A stretch of DNA of 64,000 nt, taken from Agrococcus sp. SL85. Lineage in GTDB: Bacteria; Actinomycetota; Actinomycetes; Actinomycetales; Microbacteriaceae. The stretch covers positions 1,860,001 to 1,924,000 of the forward strand of contig NZ_CP113066.1 of assembly GCF_026625845.1 (NCBI RefSeq), written 5' to 3'. A program made the position numbers and the translations under genes. This document shows positions 53,247-62,800 of the stretch, one piece after another. Position 1 is the stretch's first letter. Every line of letters begins with the position of its first letter. The notes under the pieces are model-generated. The model was not told the DNA's origin. It did not search any database and saw only the letters and a list, made by a program, of their open reading frames with translations.

Positions 53247-54317
53247 AGCGACGCCACCCGGTCGAGCACCGGCTCGAGCATCGCGGCGCCGCGATGCCGG
53301 GCCTCCGCCGCCTCCTCCGCGAGCGACGCGCGACGCGCCGCCGCGAGCACCGCGCCCGCGACGTCGTCGGTGCCGCGCAGCGGCACGACGTGCTGCCAGC
53401 CGAGCGAGGCCATGAGCGGCGCGAACTTGCGCGAGTAGGCCATCGCGACGCCGGGCGTGCCGGTGGAGAGCGCGTTGAGGCACGCGTGCATGCGCGCGCT
53501 GATGACGAGCTGCGCGCCCGCGATGGCGGCGCGGGCGTCGTCGAGCCCCGTCGGCACGCGGAGGCCCACCCGCCCGCCGTAGCGGTCGGCGAGGCTCGCG
53601 CGCGGCCGGCACGTCGTCGTCGGGCCCGTCGGCGTCGACGACGTGGGGGAGGAGCGTCACCGCACGGCCGTCGGCGAGCAGCCCGTCGACGATCGCGTGC
53701 ACCGAGCGGCGGTAGGCCGCGCCGTCTACGTGGTCGTCGCCGCCCCAGAGGAGCCCGGAGACGTTGAGGAGCACGTCGTGGGGCTCGGCCTCGCGCGGCT
53801 GCTCGATGCCGAACACGAGGTCGCTCGCGACCGCGTCGGGCTCGCGCCCGAGGCGGGCGGCCGCGGCGGCGCTGCGCGGATCGCGCGCGAAGACGAGGGC
53901 GCTCCGCCGCAGCCCGCGGCGCGCGAGCAGGCGGCCCTGCAGCGTGCCGAACGGCCCGATGGTCTGCGGCGCGAGCACGACGGGCGTGCCCGCCTGCACC
54001 GCGAACTCGTGCACGAGCGACATCGTGCGGTGCCGGGGCGTGCCGTAGATGTCGGCGAAGCTGTCGCCCGAGCGGGTGTCCCAGACGAGGTCGAAGCCCG
54101 CGAGCCAGCGCTGCATGCCCGCCCTGCCCGTCAGCCGCTCGCGCAGCAGCGCGCGGTCGCTGCCCCACGGGATCTGTTCGGGCCGGCGGCGGTAGTTCAT
54201 GAAGGTCCAGGTGGCGTCGGGCCACGCGCGGCGCAGCAGGTCGACGGAGCCCTGGCCGAGCGCGCGCACGCCCAGGTTGGGCGAGGAGTCGTCGGCCCAC
54301 GCGATCAGGATGCGCAT
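53243..54317 (-). CDS. Polysaccharide pyruvyl transferase, one +1 indel
   Basis: Transfers pyruvate from PEP to a sugar as a ketal, adding a negative charge. The 357-residue (corrected) product begins RILIAWADDSSPNLGVRALGQGS and has VLAPQTIGPF, the [15 protein letters not shown] block, LLPHVVDADG and the C-terminal VISARMHACLNALSTGTPGVAMAYSRKF with the catalytic-region His. The frame breaks at 53592-53596 (AGGCT on plus); removing one base gives PAARELADRYGGRVGLRVPTG. It overlaps the Fe-S protein gene, its likely partner. Confidence 0.87.
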
Positions 54318-54372
54318 GCCAGAGCCTCCCACCCGGGGGCGCGGGAGCGCAGCGGCGCTAGGGGGAAGCCGC

Positions 54373-54403
54373 GCGGATCTGTGGCAGAAGATGCGCGATC
54401 CGC
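54373..54403. promoter_or_regulatory. Dyad GCGGATC-N17-GATCCGC upstream of the BY-kinase gene
   Basis: Perfect 7-base arms in the divergent region between the pyruvyl transferase (-) and the kinase (+). TACAGT begins 5 bases after it and could be a -10, so the dyad is in operator position. Confidence 0.45.
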
Positions 54404-54463
54404 AGGTACAGTCGCTCGCATGGGAGCACCCAGGAGCATCTCGGGCCGCGGTCGGGCGGCGCG

Positions 54464-55910
54464 ATGAGCGGCGCGCGGAGCGCCGATGCGGGCACGGCGT
54501 GGAGCCTGTCGACCGCCTGGGACGCGCTCCGCAAGCTCTGGGCGCTCGTGCTCGCGTGCGCGCTCGTCGGCGGCGTGGCGGGCTACCTGCTCTCGTCGAC
54601 CGTCGCACCGCAGTTCCAGTCGCGCGCCTCGCTGTACTTCGCGCTCGACCAGGGCACCTCGGGCGCCGACCTCAACCAGGGCGGCGCCTACACCCAGAAC
54701 CAGATGCTCTCGTTCGCGCGCCTCGCGACCTCGTCGCGCGTGCTCGAGCCCGTCATCGCCGAGCTCGAGCTGCCGCTGACGCCGCGCGAGCTCGCCCGCT
54801 CGATCGCGATCGGCATCCCGCAGGGCACCGTGATCCTCGACGTCACCGCGACGGCGGGGGACCCCGAGCGCGCCGCCGACATCGCGAACGCCGTCGCCCG
54901 CGAGCTCTCGGCCCAGGTCGAGGAGGTCGCCGCGCAGAGCGCGGAGGGCGCGGCCTCCATCACGGCGACCGTCATCGACGACGCGGTGGCGCCCACCGTG
55001 CAGACCGTGCCGGACAAGCCGCGCGACGCCGCCCTCGCGGCGGCGGTCGGCCTCATGCTGGGCGTGCTGCTGGCCTTCGTCCTCACGATCGCCGACACGA
55101 AGGTGCGGAACGCCGCGGCCGTCGCCCGCGTCACCGAGCTGCCGGTGCTCGGCACCGTCGTGCGCGCCGCGCGCGACGTCGGCGCCGCGCTCGTCGTGGC
55201 GCGCGAACCCCACAGCCCCGTCACCGAGGACATGCGGCGCATCCAGTCGGCGCTCGCCTTCGCGGCGATCGACGGCAGCGCCCGCCGCATCCTCGTCACC
55301 TCGTCCTCGCCCGCGGAGGGCAAGTCGACCTTCTCGACGAACCTCGCGCTCACGCTCGCCGATGCGGGCGAGCGCGTGCTCGTCATCGACGCGGATCTGC
55401 GCCGACCTCGCGTCGGCGAGCTCTTCGGCATCGACGGCGCGGTCGGCCTCACCACCGCCCTCATGGGGGAGGTCACGCTCGACGAGGCGGTCGTGCCGTG
55501 GCGCGAGGGGGGACCGGACGTCCTCACCTCCGGCGCCCTGCCGCCCAACCCCGCGACGGTCGTCACCTCGCACGCCTTCCGCTCGATGCTCGAGCGCGTC
55601 TCGCAGCAGTACGACTCGGTCATCGTCGACTCGCCGCCCGTGCTCACGGTCGCCGACGCGAACCTGCTCGCCCCGCTCGTCGACGGCGTGGTCGTCGTCG
55701 TCGACGCCTCGGCGACGAGCCGGCAGCAGGCTGGCCAGCACGCTGCGCTCGCTCGAGTCGGCGGGCGGCTCGGTCCTCGGCATCGTGCTGAACCGCGTGC
55801 GCGGCTCCGGTGCGCGCCACACGTACTACGTCGAGGCCGCGCCCAGTCGCACGGGCCGTCACGGGCGCGGCTCCGCCGCGCGCCGCGCCGCTGCCGCGAC
55901 CGAGTCCTGA
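54464..55910 (+). CDS. Wzz/BY-kinase fusion (chain-length regulator and tyrosine kinase), one +1 indel
   Basis: A 481-residue membrane protein that controls polymer length and export. The N-terminal Wzz domain has helix 1 (LWALVLACALVGGVAGYLLSS) and helix 2 (ALAAAVGLMLGVLLAFVLTIA) flanking an outside domain. The cytoplasmic kinase has Walker A SSSPAEGKST (near residue 285), Walker A' VLVIDADLRRPR and Walker B VIVDSPP. The frame breaks at 55728-55732 (GCAGGCTG); removing one G gives TSRQQLASTLRSLESAGGSVLGIVLNRVR. The tail has YY but no long Tyr cluster. The phosphatase at 43202 is its likely antagonist. The 3' end overlaps the next convergent gene by 52 bases. Confidence 0.9.
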
Positions 55911-56879
55911 GTGCGCGCCGCGGGTCGCCGCGCGGGGAGCCGCCGCGCGAGCCGGGCGCGCAGCACCGCGGGCGCGTAGCCGAGCCGGAACCCCAGCAGC
56001 AGCCGACGCGCCTCGCCGCGCGTGAGCAGCCCGCGCGCCACCCAGAGCGCCGCGGCCTCCGCGCGCACGCCCGCGCCGCGCGCGAGCGCCCTGCGGTGCA
56101 CGGCGAACCACGCGGCCCCCTTGGCCTCGGCCTCGGCGATCGCCGCCCCGGCGCCGCCGCGCGCGTCGTGCGGCCAGACGATCGGCGCTGCGATCTCGCG
56201 GCCGTCGACGGGCACGCCGCCGCCGCGGAGGATCGCCCAGCCGGAGTAGAGGAAGAACTCGAGCGCGCGAGCCCGCTCGAAGGCCGCTGCGAAGGGCTCG
56301 CCGGATCGCGCCTCGACGTCGTCGAGCATGCGCCGCACGAGCGCGGCCTCGAGCACGAAGGGCGTGACGGTGCGCGGGAAGTCCTGCACGAGCGCCTCGA
56401 TCGTCGCGGCGTCGGCGCCCAGGGCCCCGAGCGTGCGCTCGAGCCCGGCGCGCAGGGGATGCTCGGCATAGGAGTGCGTCGCGCCGCGCGCCCGGCCGTC
56501 GTCGACGAGGTCTGCGGCCCGGCAGGGGGCGATGAGGTGGTTCTTCGCGTCGAGCACGACGTAGTGCGGCGTCCGCACGAGGCGCGCCACGAGCAGCTTC
56601 GCCGCCTGCTGGCTGCGCCAGCCCTCGGCGGCGCCGTCGACGCCGAGCGCGCCCGTGCGCAGCACCCGGCAGCGGGGCCCCAGGCTCCGGGCCGAGGGCC
56701 GCGCGCAGCGCCCGCTCCGCGCGGCCCCCCATCCCGCCCGCGCAGTTGTCGAGCACCACCAGCTCGGCGATCGCGTCGGGGTCGAGGTGCCGCGCGAGGG
56801 ATCGCGCCTGGAGGCGCAGCAGCGGCAGCTCGGGCTCGAAGACGACGGTGACGAAGGTCAGCGCCGTCGAGGTCTCCAT
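55859..56879 (-). CDS. Glycosyltransferase-like protein (DUF6492 type), one +1 indel
   Basis: A 339-residue (corrected) protein of the group with TALTFVTVVFEPELPLLRLQARSL at the start and YVVLDAKNHLIAPCRAADLV near residue 100, which contains the D-x-K-N motif typical of DUF6492 proteins, related to GT-A transferases. The frame breaks at 56682-56686 (AGGCT on plus); removing one base gives ALGPELGPRCRVLRTGAL and continuity to the TGA at 55859. No sugar can be named. It overlaps the 3' end of the BY-kinase gene on the other strand. Confidence 0.75.
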
Positions 56880-56920
56880 GGTCGGGGCTCCGCTCGCGCC
56901 GCGTCGCAGCGTCCGGCCCG

Positions 56921-58090
56921 TCACAGCAGCGGCCCGGCGCCCGCGGCGCCGGCCCGTGCGACGCGCCTCGCGCCCCGCACGGGGGCGTGCACGCCCGAGG
57001 TGGCGAGCTCGCGCGCGAGCCGCTCGTAGCCCTCGGCCACCTCGTCCCAGCGGAAGGCCTCGGCGGCGCGGGCGCGCGCCCGCACGCCGCGGGAGGCCAC
57101 CGCGAGGTCGTCGGTCTCGGCCCGCCGCAGGATCCGCGCGAGGTCGGCCTCGGTGCGGAACGTCCACTCGGTGGAGTCGAGCACCTCGGTGTTGAAGGCG
57201 ACGTCGAAGGCGACGACGGCCGCCCCGGCGCCCATCGCGCGCAGCAGCGAGGGGTTCGTGCCGCCGACGGAGTGGCCGTGCACGTACGTGCGGGAGGCCG
57301 CGTAGAGGGCGTCGAGCAGCGCGGCGTCCCAGACGCCGCCGAGCAGCCGCACCCGGCGGTCGCCGGAGGCCTCCGTGCGGATCGCGTCGGTGTACGCCGC
57401 GCTGTAGGGCGCGGAGCCCACCACCGCGAGCGGCATCGTCGCGGCGCTGGCGCAGTAGCCGCGCACGATCTCGAGCACGTGGTTCTCGGGCTCGAAGCGG
57501 GCGACGACGAGGTGGAAGCGACCGGGCTCGAGGCCCACCTCGCGCACGCGCTCGAGGTCGGGGTCCTGGAGGATGGGCGCGCCGTAGCGCAGCAGCACGG
57601 TGGGCGCCTGGAACTCCTCGCGATAGTAGGCGGCGATGCCCGGGGCGTCGGCGATGAGCGCGTCGGCGCTGCGCACGGCGGTGCGCTCGGCCCAGCGGTA
57701 GTAGCCGCGGCCGGCCCTGCCCCACTTCGCCCGCCGCCACTCGAGCCCGTCGACGTGCACGGCGACGGGGATCCCGCTCGCGCGCAGCAGCGGCACGAAG
57801 GGCGCGTTGGCCGCGTTGAAGACGAAGGCGGCGTCGAAGGGCGGCGCGGTGGCCGCGTGCATCGCGGCGAGGGCGGTCCGCGACAGCGTCTCGAGCTGCT
57901 TCAGCGGCACGGAGGGCACGTGCACGACGCGCATGCCCAGGTGCTCGCGGATGTGGCGGTGGGTGCGATCGCCGTAGACGACCACCTCGTGCCCGCGCTC
58001 GACGAGGCGGCGCCCGATCTCCTCCACCGCGGTCTCGAAGCCGCCGTAGCTCGCGGGGACGCCGCGGGTGCCGAGCATCGCGATGCGCAT
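56921..58090 (-). CDS. Family 4 glycosyltransferase (DUF1972-type N-terminus)
   Basis: A 389-residue GT-B enzyme. MRIAMLGTRGVPASYGGFETAVEEIGRRL is the DUF1972 start typical of Cps2T/WcwK-like rhamnosyltransferases; HVDGLEWRRAKWGRAGRGYYRWAE and FHLVVARFEPENHVLEIVRGY follow, then HGHSVGGTNPSLLRAMGAG with the conserved Glu replaced by a Ser/Leu context in this group. The second sugar of the repeat unit would be a fitting role, since the initiating transferase gene is directly upstream (1-base gap). The exact sugar is unknown. Confidence 0.87.
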   Translation of the reverse strand: MRIAMLGTRGVPASYGGFETAVEEIGRRLVERGHEVVVYGDRTHRHIREHLGMRVVHVPSVPLKQLETLSRTALAAMHAATAPPFDAAFVFNAANAPFVPLLRASGIPVAVHVDGLEWRRAKWGRAGRGYYRWAERTAVRSADALIADAPGIAAYYREEFQAPTVLLRYGAPILQDPDLERVREVGLEPGRFHLVVARFEPENHVLEIVRGYCASAATMPLAVVGSAPYSAAYTDAIRTEASGDRRVRLLGGVWDAALLDALYAASRTYVHGHSVGGTNPSLLRAMGAGAAVVAFDVAFNTEVLDSTEWTFRTEADLARILRRAETDDLAVASRGVRARARAAEAFRWDEVAEGYERLARELATSGVHAPVRGARRVARAGAAGAGPLL

Positions 58091-58091
58091 C

Positions 58092-59641
58092 TCAGTACGC
58101 CCCTCGCGGGCGGAGCACGAGCTTCGCGGTGTGCCAGATGATCATCATGTCGTCCATGACCGACCAGTTCTCGACGTAGCGCAGGTCGAGCCGCACGCTC
58201 TCCTCCCACGAGAGGTCGGAGCGGCCGCTGATCTGCCACAGGCCCGTGATGCCGGGCTTCAGGTAGAGGCGTCGCGCGACGGTGCCGTCGTAGCTCGTGG
58301 CCTCGGAGGGCAGCGGCGGCCTGGGGCCGACGACGCTCATCTCGCCGCGCAGCGCGTTCCAGAACTGCGGCAGCTCGTCGAGCGAGGTGCGGCGGAGGAA
58401 GCCGCCCACGCGCGTGACGCGCGGGTCGTCGCGCAGCTTGAAGAGCGGCCCGGCGCCCTCGTTGCGGTCGAGCAGGGAGGCGAGCTGGGCCTCTGCGTCG
58501 ACGTGCATCGTGCGGAACTTGAGCATGTCGAACAGCTGCCCGTCGCGGCCGACGCGCTGCTGGCGGAAGAGCACGGGGCCGGGGGAGTCGATGCGGATGG
58601 CGATGGCGATCGGGATCGCGAGCAGCGCGATCGGCACGAGCGCGAGGCCGGCCACGGCGATGTCGAGCGCGCGCTTCAGCGCATGCCGCCCGCCCTCGAA
58701 GTCGGGGATGCGCACCTGGATGAGCGGCATGCCCTCGAGCGGGCGATAGGAGATGCGCGGCCCCGCGACGTCGACGAGCCGGCTGTAGAGGACGAGCTCG
58801 GCGCACGTGCCCTCGAGCTGGCGGCTGAGCCGCTGCAGGTACGCGGCGTCGTCGTCGGGGTTCGAGGCGAGCACGACGGTGTCGGCGCCGACGCGCTGCG
58901 CGAGCTCGGCGATGTCGTCCATCGCGCCGAGCGCGGGCACGATCCGATCGCCCACGCGCAGCGGCTCGTCGCCGCCGCCGCCGCGCAGCGCGGCGCCGAG
59001 CACGTGGAAGCCGAGGCCGTGGGCCCGGTCGAGCCGCTCGAGCACGTAGGCGACCTCGTCGCGCGCGCCGACGACCACGGTGCGCGAGGCCCACTCGCCG
59101 GCCTTGCGGCGCTCGAGCAGCCAGCGGCGCCACTGCCAGCGCCCGACGAGCAGGGCGATCAGGCCCACGGGCATCGCCACGAGCAGCTGCAGCCGGAGGT
59201 CGTGCCACTCGAAGAGCAGGTAGGGGAGCGAGAGGGCGGCGAAGGCGAGCCCCGCGGCGTGCGCGACGCGGCGGTACTCGACCGCGCCGGAGCCGAGCGC
59301 GCGGGGCTCGCGCGAGCGCACGGCGGCGAGCATGAGCAGGAGCGCGAGCGCGGCGACCGCGGGGGCGACGGCTCGGGCAGCAGCGGCCCGCCGAGGGTGC
59401 CCGCGCTGCGCTGGAGCGCCTCGCCCGCGCCGACGAGCGCCGTGACCGCGACGACGATGGCCGTGTCGGTGCCGAGCAGGCGGATGCGGGTGCGCCGCTC
59501 CCACTCGAGCCGGCGCACCACGGCGGGGGCCGAGCGCGGCGAGCGCGTGCCCGCGAGGGGCAGCACCGCCGTCACCGGGGCCGCGTGCTGCCGCCGGCCT
59601 GCGAACCTCGGCAGCGCCACGGGCCTCTGCGCTCGATCCAT
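58092..59641 (-). CDS. Undecaprenyl-phosphate sugar-1-phosphate transferase (initiating enzyme), one frameshift
   Basis: The enzyme that starts the repeat unit by moving a hexose-1-phosphate onto undecaprenyl phosphate. Membrane helices lie in the first 130 residues; a CoA-binding-like Rossmann part follows (SRTVVVGARDEVAYVLERLDRA), and the catalytic Bac_transf domain is KRALDIAVAGLALVPIALL, SPGPVLFRQQRVGRDGQLFDMLKFRTM and SLDELPQFWNALRGEMSVVGPRPP. Near 59368-59377 the frame breaks by one missing base (or two extra): GACGGCTCGG. GACGAGCTCGG would restore PLLPELVAPAVAAL, again an AGCT site, but with a loss. About 516 residues. The ATG at 59639-59641 has AGGGGG 8 bases upstream. Confidence 0.87.
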
Positions 59642-59680
59642 GCGACCCACCCCCTGTCGTCGGGACGGGCCCGGCGATCT

Positions 59681-59709
59681 GCGTAACAGTGTTTGGTAAC
59701 ACTATGCGC
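59681..59709. promoter_or_regulatory. Extended dyad upstream of the initiating sugar transferase gene
   Basis: GCGTAACAGTGTTTGGTAAC (59681-59700) and the following ACTATGCGC form an imperfect dyad with core AGTGTT-TGGT-AACACT. The half-sites GTAAC match those at 39427 and 44967. On the minus strand CATAGTG lies at one edge as a possible -10. Confidence 0.55.
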
Positions 59710-59776
59710 AAAGTCCCTCAGGATGGCGCGGGGCGCATCCTGAAGAAATCCGCACGCATGCGGAGGGAGAGACGAC

Positions 59777-59811
59777 GCAGCGCCCGCGTCCTCTGCGGAC
59801 GCGGGCGCTGC
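59777..59811. terminator. Terminator hairpin at the end of the kgd gene
   Basis: GCAGCGCCCGCGTCC and GGACGCGGGCGCTGC form a perfect 15-base stem with a TCTGC loop, 11 bases after the kgd stop. Confidence 0.9.
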
Positions 59812-59821
59812 GATGCCGGGA

Positions 59822-62800
59822 TCAGCTGAGCGCTGCCTCGACGAGCGCGGCGAGCTCCTGCGCGGAGCGCTTCGCCGAGCCCGTCGCGGGGCTCGCGGAG
59901 CTCGCCCGCGAGACCACCTTGAGGGTCCGCCCGTGCAGGTGGCGGGGGAGCATGAGGTGCACGAAGGGCCAAGCGCCCTGGTTGAGCGGCTCCTCCTGCG
60001 CCCAGACGAGCTCGGCCTCCGGGTAGCGGTCGACGATCGCGTTGATCTCGTCGACCGGCAGCGGGTAGAGCTGCTCGACGCGCACGAGCGCGACGTCGTC
60101 GATCCCGCGCTTCGTGATCTCGGCCTTCAGGTCGTAGTGGACCTTGCCCGAGTGCAGCAGCACGCGGCGGACCTTCGACGGGTCGGCGATGCGGGCGTCG
60201 TCGATGACCGTCTGGAAGCGCCCGGTCGTGAAGTCCTCCACCTGGCTCGTCGCGTCCCGCAGGCGCAGCATCGCCTTCGGCGTGAAGACCACGAGCGGGC
60301 GGCGGGGCCGCGCGTACGCCTGGCGGCGCAGCAGGTGGAAGTGGTTCGCCGGGGTCGTCGGCCGCGCGATCGTCATGTTGCGCTCCGCCGCGAGCGAGAG
60401 GAAGCGCTCGATGCGGGCCGACGAGTGGTCGGGCCCCGCGCCCTCGTAGCCGTGCGGCAGCAGCAGCACGAGCGAGGAGTGCTGGTTCCACTTCTGCTCG
60501 GCCGAGGAGATGAACTCGTCGATGACGATCTGCGCGCCGTTCGCGAAGTCGCCGAACTGCGCCTCCCACAGCACGAGCGCGTCGGGGCGCTCCACCGAGT
60601 AGCCGTACTCGAAGGCCATCGCCGCGTACTCGCTGAGCAGCGAGTCGTACATCGAGATGCGGCCCTGGTCCTCGCCGAGGTTCGCGAGCGGCAGCCACTC
60701 CTGGCCGTTGTGCTTGTCGTGCATGACGGCGTGGCGCTGCACGAAGGTGCCGCGGCGCGTGTCCTGGCCCGTCATGCGCACCGAGGTGCCCTCGAGGAGC
60801 AGCGTGCCGAGCGCGAGCAGCTCGCCGAAGGCCCAGTCGATGCCGCCGGAGCGGCTCGCCTCGACGCGCTTCGCGAGCACCTGCTTGACCTTCGGGTGCA
60901 CGCTGAAGCCCTCGGGCGGGTTGCCGTGCGCGTCGCCGATGGCCTCGACGACCTCCTTGGCGACGCCGGTGACCTCGGGCTCGCCCTCGGCCTCCGCCGG
61001 CTCGGGCGTCACGGTCGGCATCGAGCCGGTCGCGGCGGCGTGCGTCTCCATGAAGGCCTGCTCGAGCTTGCCCTGGAAGTCGGCCTGCGCGGCCTCGTAC
61101 TCGTCCTTCGTGATGTCGCCGCGGCCCACGAGGTTCTCGGCGTACAGCGTGCGCACGGAGCGTTTGGCCTCGATGAGCGAGTACATGAGCGGCTGCGTCA
61201 TGGTGGGGTCGTCGCCCTCGTTGTGGCCGCGGCGGCGGTAGCACACGAGGTCGATGACGATGTCGCGCTTGAACTCCTGGCGGTACTGGAACGCCAGCTC
61301 CGCGACGCGCACGACGGCCTCGGGGTCGTCGCCGTTGACGTGCAGGATCGGCGCGTGCACGGCCTTCGCGATGTCGGTCGAGTAGGTCGACGAGCGCGAC
61401 TCCGAGGGCGGCGTCGTGAAGCCGAGCTGGTTGTTGACGACGAGGTGCACGGTGCCGCCCGTGCGGTAGCCGCGCAGCTGCGAGAGCTGGAGCGTCTCGA
61501 ACACGACGCCCTGGCCGGCCATCGCGGCGTCGCCGTGCACGAGCACGGGCAGCACCGAGTGCTCGCCGTCGCCGATGCGGTCCTGCTTCGCGCGCACGAT
61601 GCCCTCGAGCACGCCGTTGACCGCCTCGAGGTGCGAGGGGTTCGCGGCGAGGTAGACGGGCACGGTCGAGCCGTCGGCGGCGGTGAAGGTGCCCTCGTTG
61701 CCGAGGTGGTACTTCACGTCGCCGGAGCCCGTGAACACCGCGGCGCCCTCGAACTCCTGGAACACCTGGCCGTAGGTCTTGCCGGCGATCGAGGTGAGCA
61801 CGTTGAGGCGGCCGCGGTGCGGCATGCCGATCGCGACCTCGTCGAGGCCCTCCGTCGCGGCGCCCTGGAGCAGCGCGTCGAGGAAGGCGATCATCGACTC
61901 CGCGCCCTCGAGCGAGAAGCGCTTCTGGCCGACGTACTTCGTCTGCAGGAAGGTCTCGAAGGCCTCCGCCTCGTTGAGCTTGCGCAGGATGCGCATCTGC
62001 TCGTCGTGCGTGGGCTTGACGTAGGGGACCTCGAGGTGGCTCTGGAACCACTGGCGCTGCGCCGGGTCCGAGATGTGCATGTACTCGATGCCGATCGTGC
62101 GGCAGTAGGTGTCGCGGAGCACGCCGAGCACGTCGCGCAGCAGCGCCTGGCGCTTGCCGCCGAAGCCGCCCGTGACGAACTCGCGGTCGAGGTCCCAGAA
62201 CGAGAGGCCGTGCTGCTCGATCTCGAGGTCGGGGTGCGTGCGCTGCACGTACTCGAGCGGGTCGATGTCGGCCATGAGGTGGCCGCGCACGCGGAACGCG
62301 TTGATGAGCTGCGCGACGCGCGTCTGCTTCGAGAGCTCGTCGGCCGAGCGCACCGAGACGTCGGTCGACCACTTGATGGGCTCGTAGGGGATGCGGAGGT
62401 CGGCGAAGATGCCGCGGTAGAAGTCCTGCTCGCCCACGAGGAGGCCGTGCACGATCTTCAGGAACTCGCCCGAGCCCGCGCCCTGGATGACGCGGTGGTC
62501 GTAGGTCGAGGTGAGCGTGACGGTCTTGCCCACGCCGGCGTCGGCGAGCCGCTCCGGGCTCGCGCCCATGAACTCGGCCGGGTAGTCGAGCGCGCCCGCG
62601 CCGATGATGCAGCCCTGGCCCTGCATGAGGCGCGGCACCGAGTGCACGGTGCCGATGCCGCCGGGGTTCGTGAGCGAGAGCGTCGTGCCGGCGAAGTCGC
62701 CCGCCTCGAGCTTGTTGGCGCGCGCCTTCTTCACGAGCGCCTCGTACGCGGCGACGAACTCCGCGAAGTCCATCGTCTCGGCCTTCTTGATGCTGGGCAC

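Noticed and set aside
38934..59641. Recent transfer of the polysaccharide locus by a mobile element
   Set aside because: I see no integrase, transposase, flanking repeats or tRNA junction, and base composition looks like the neighbours.
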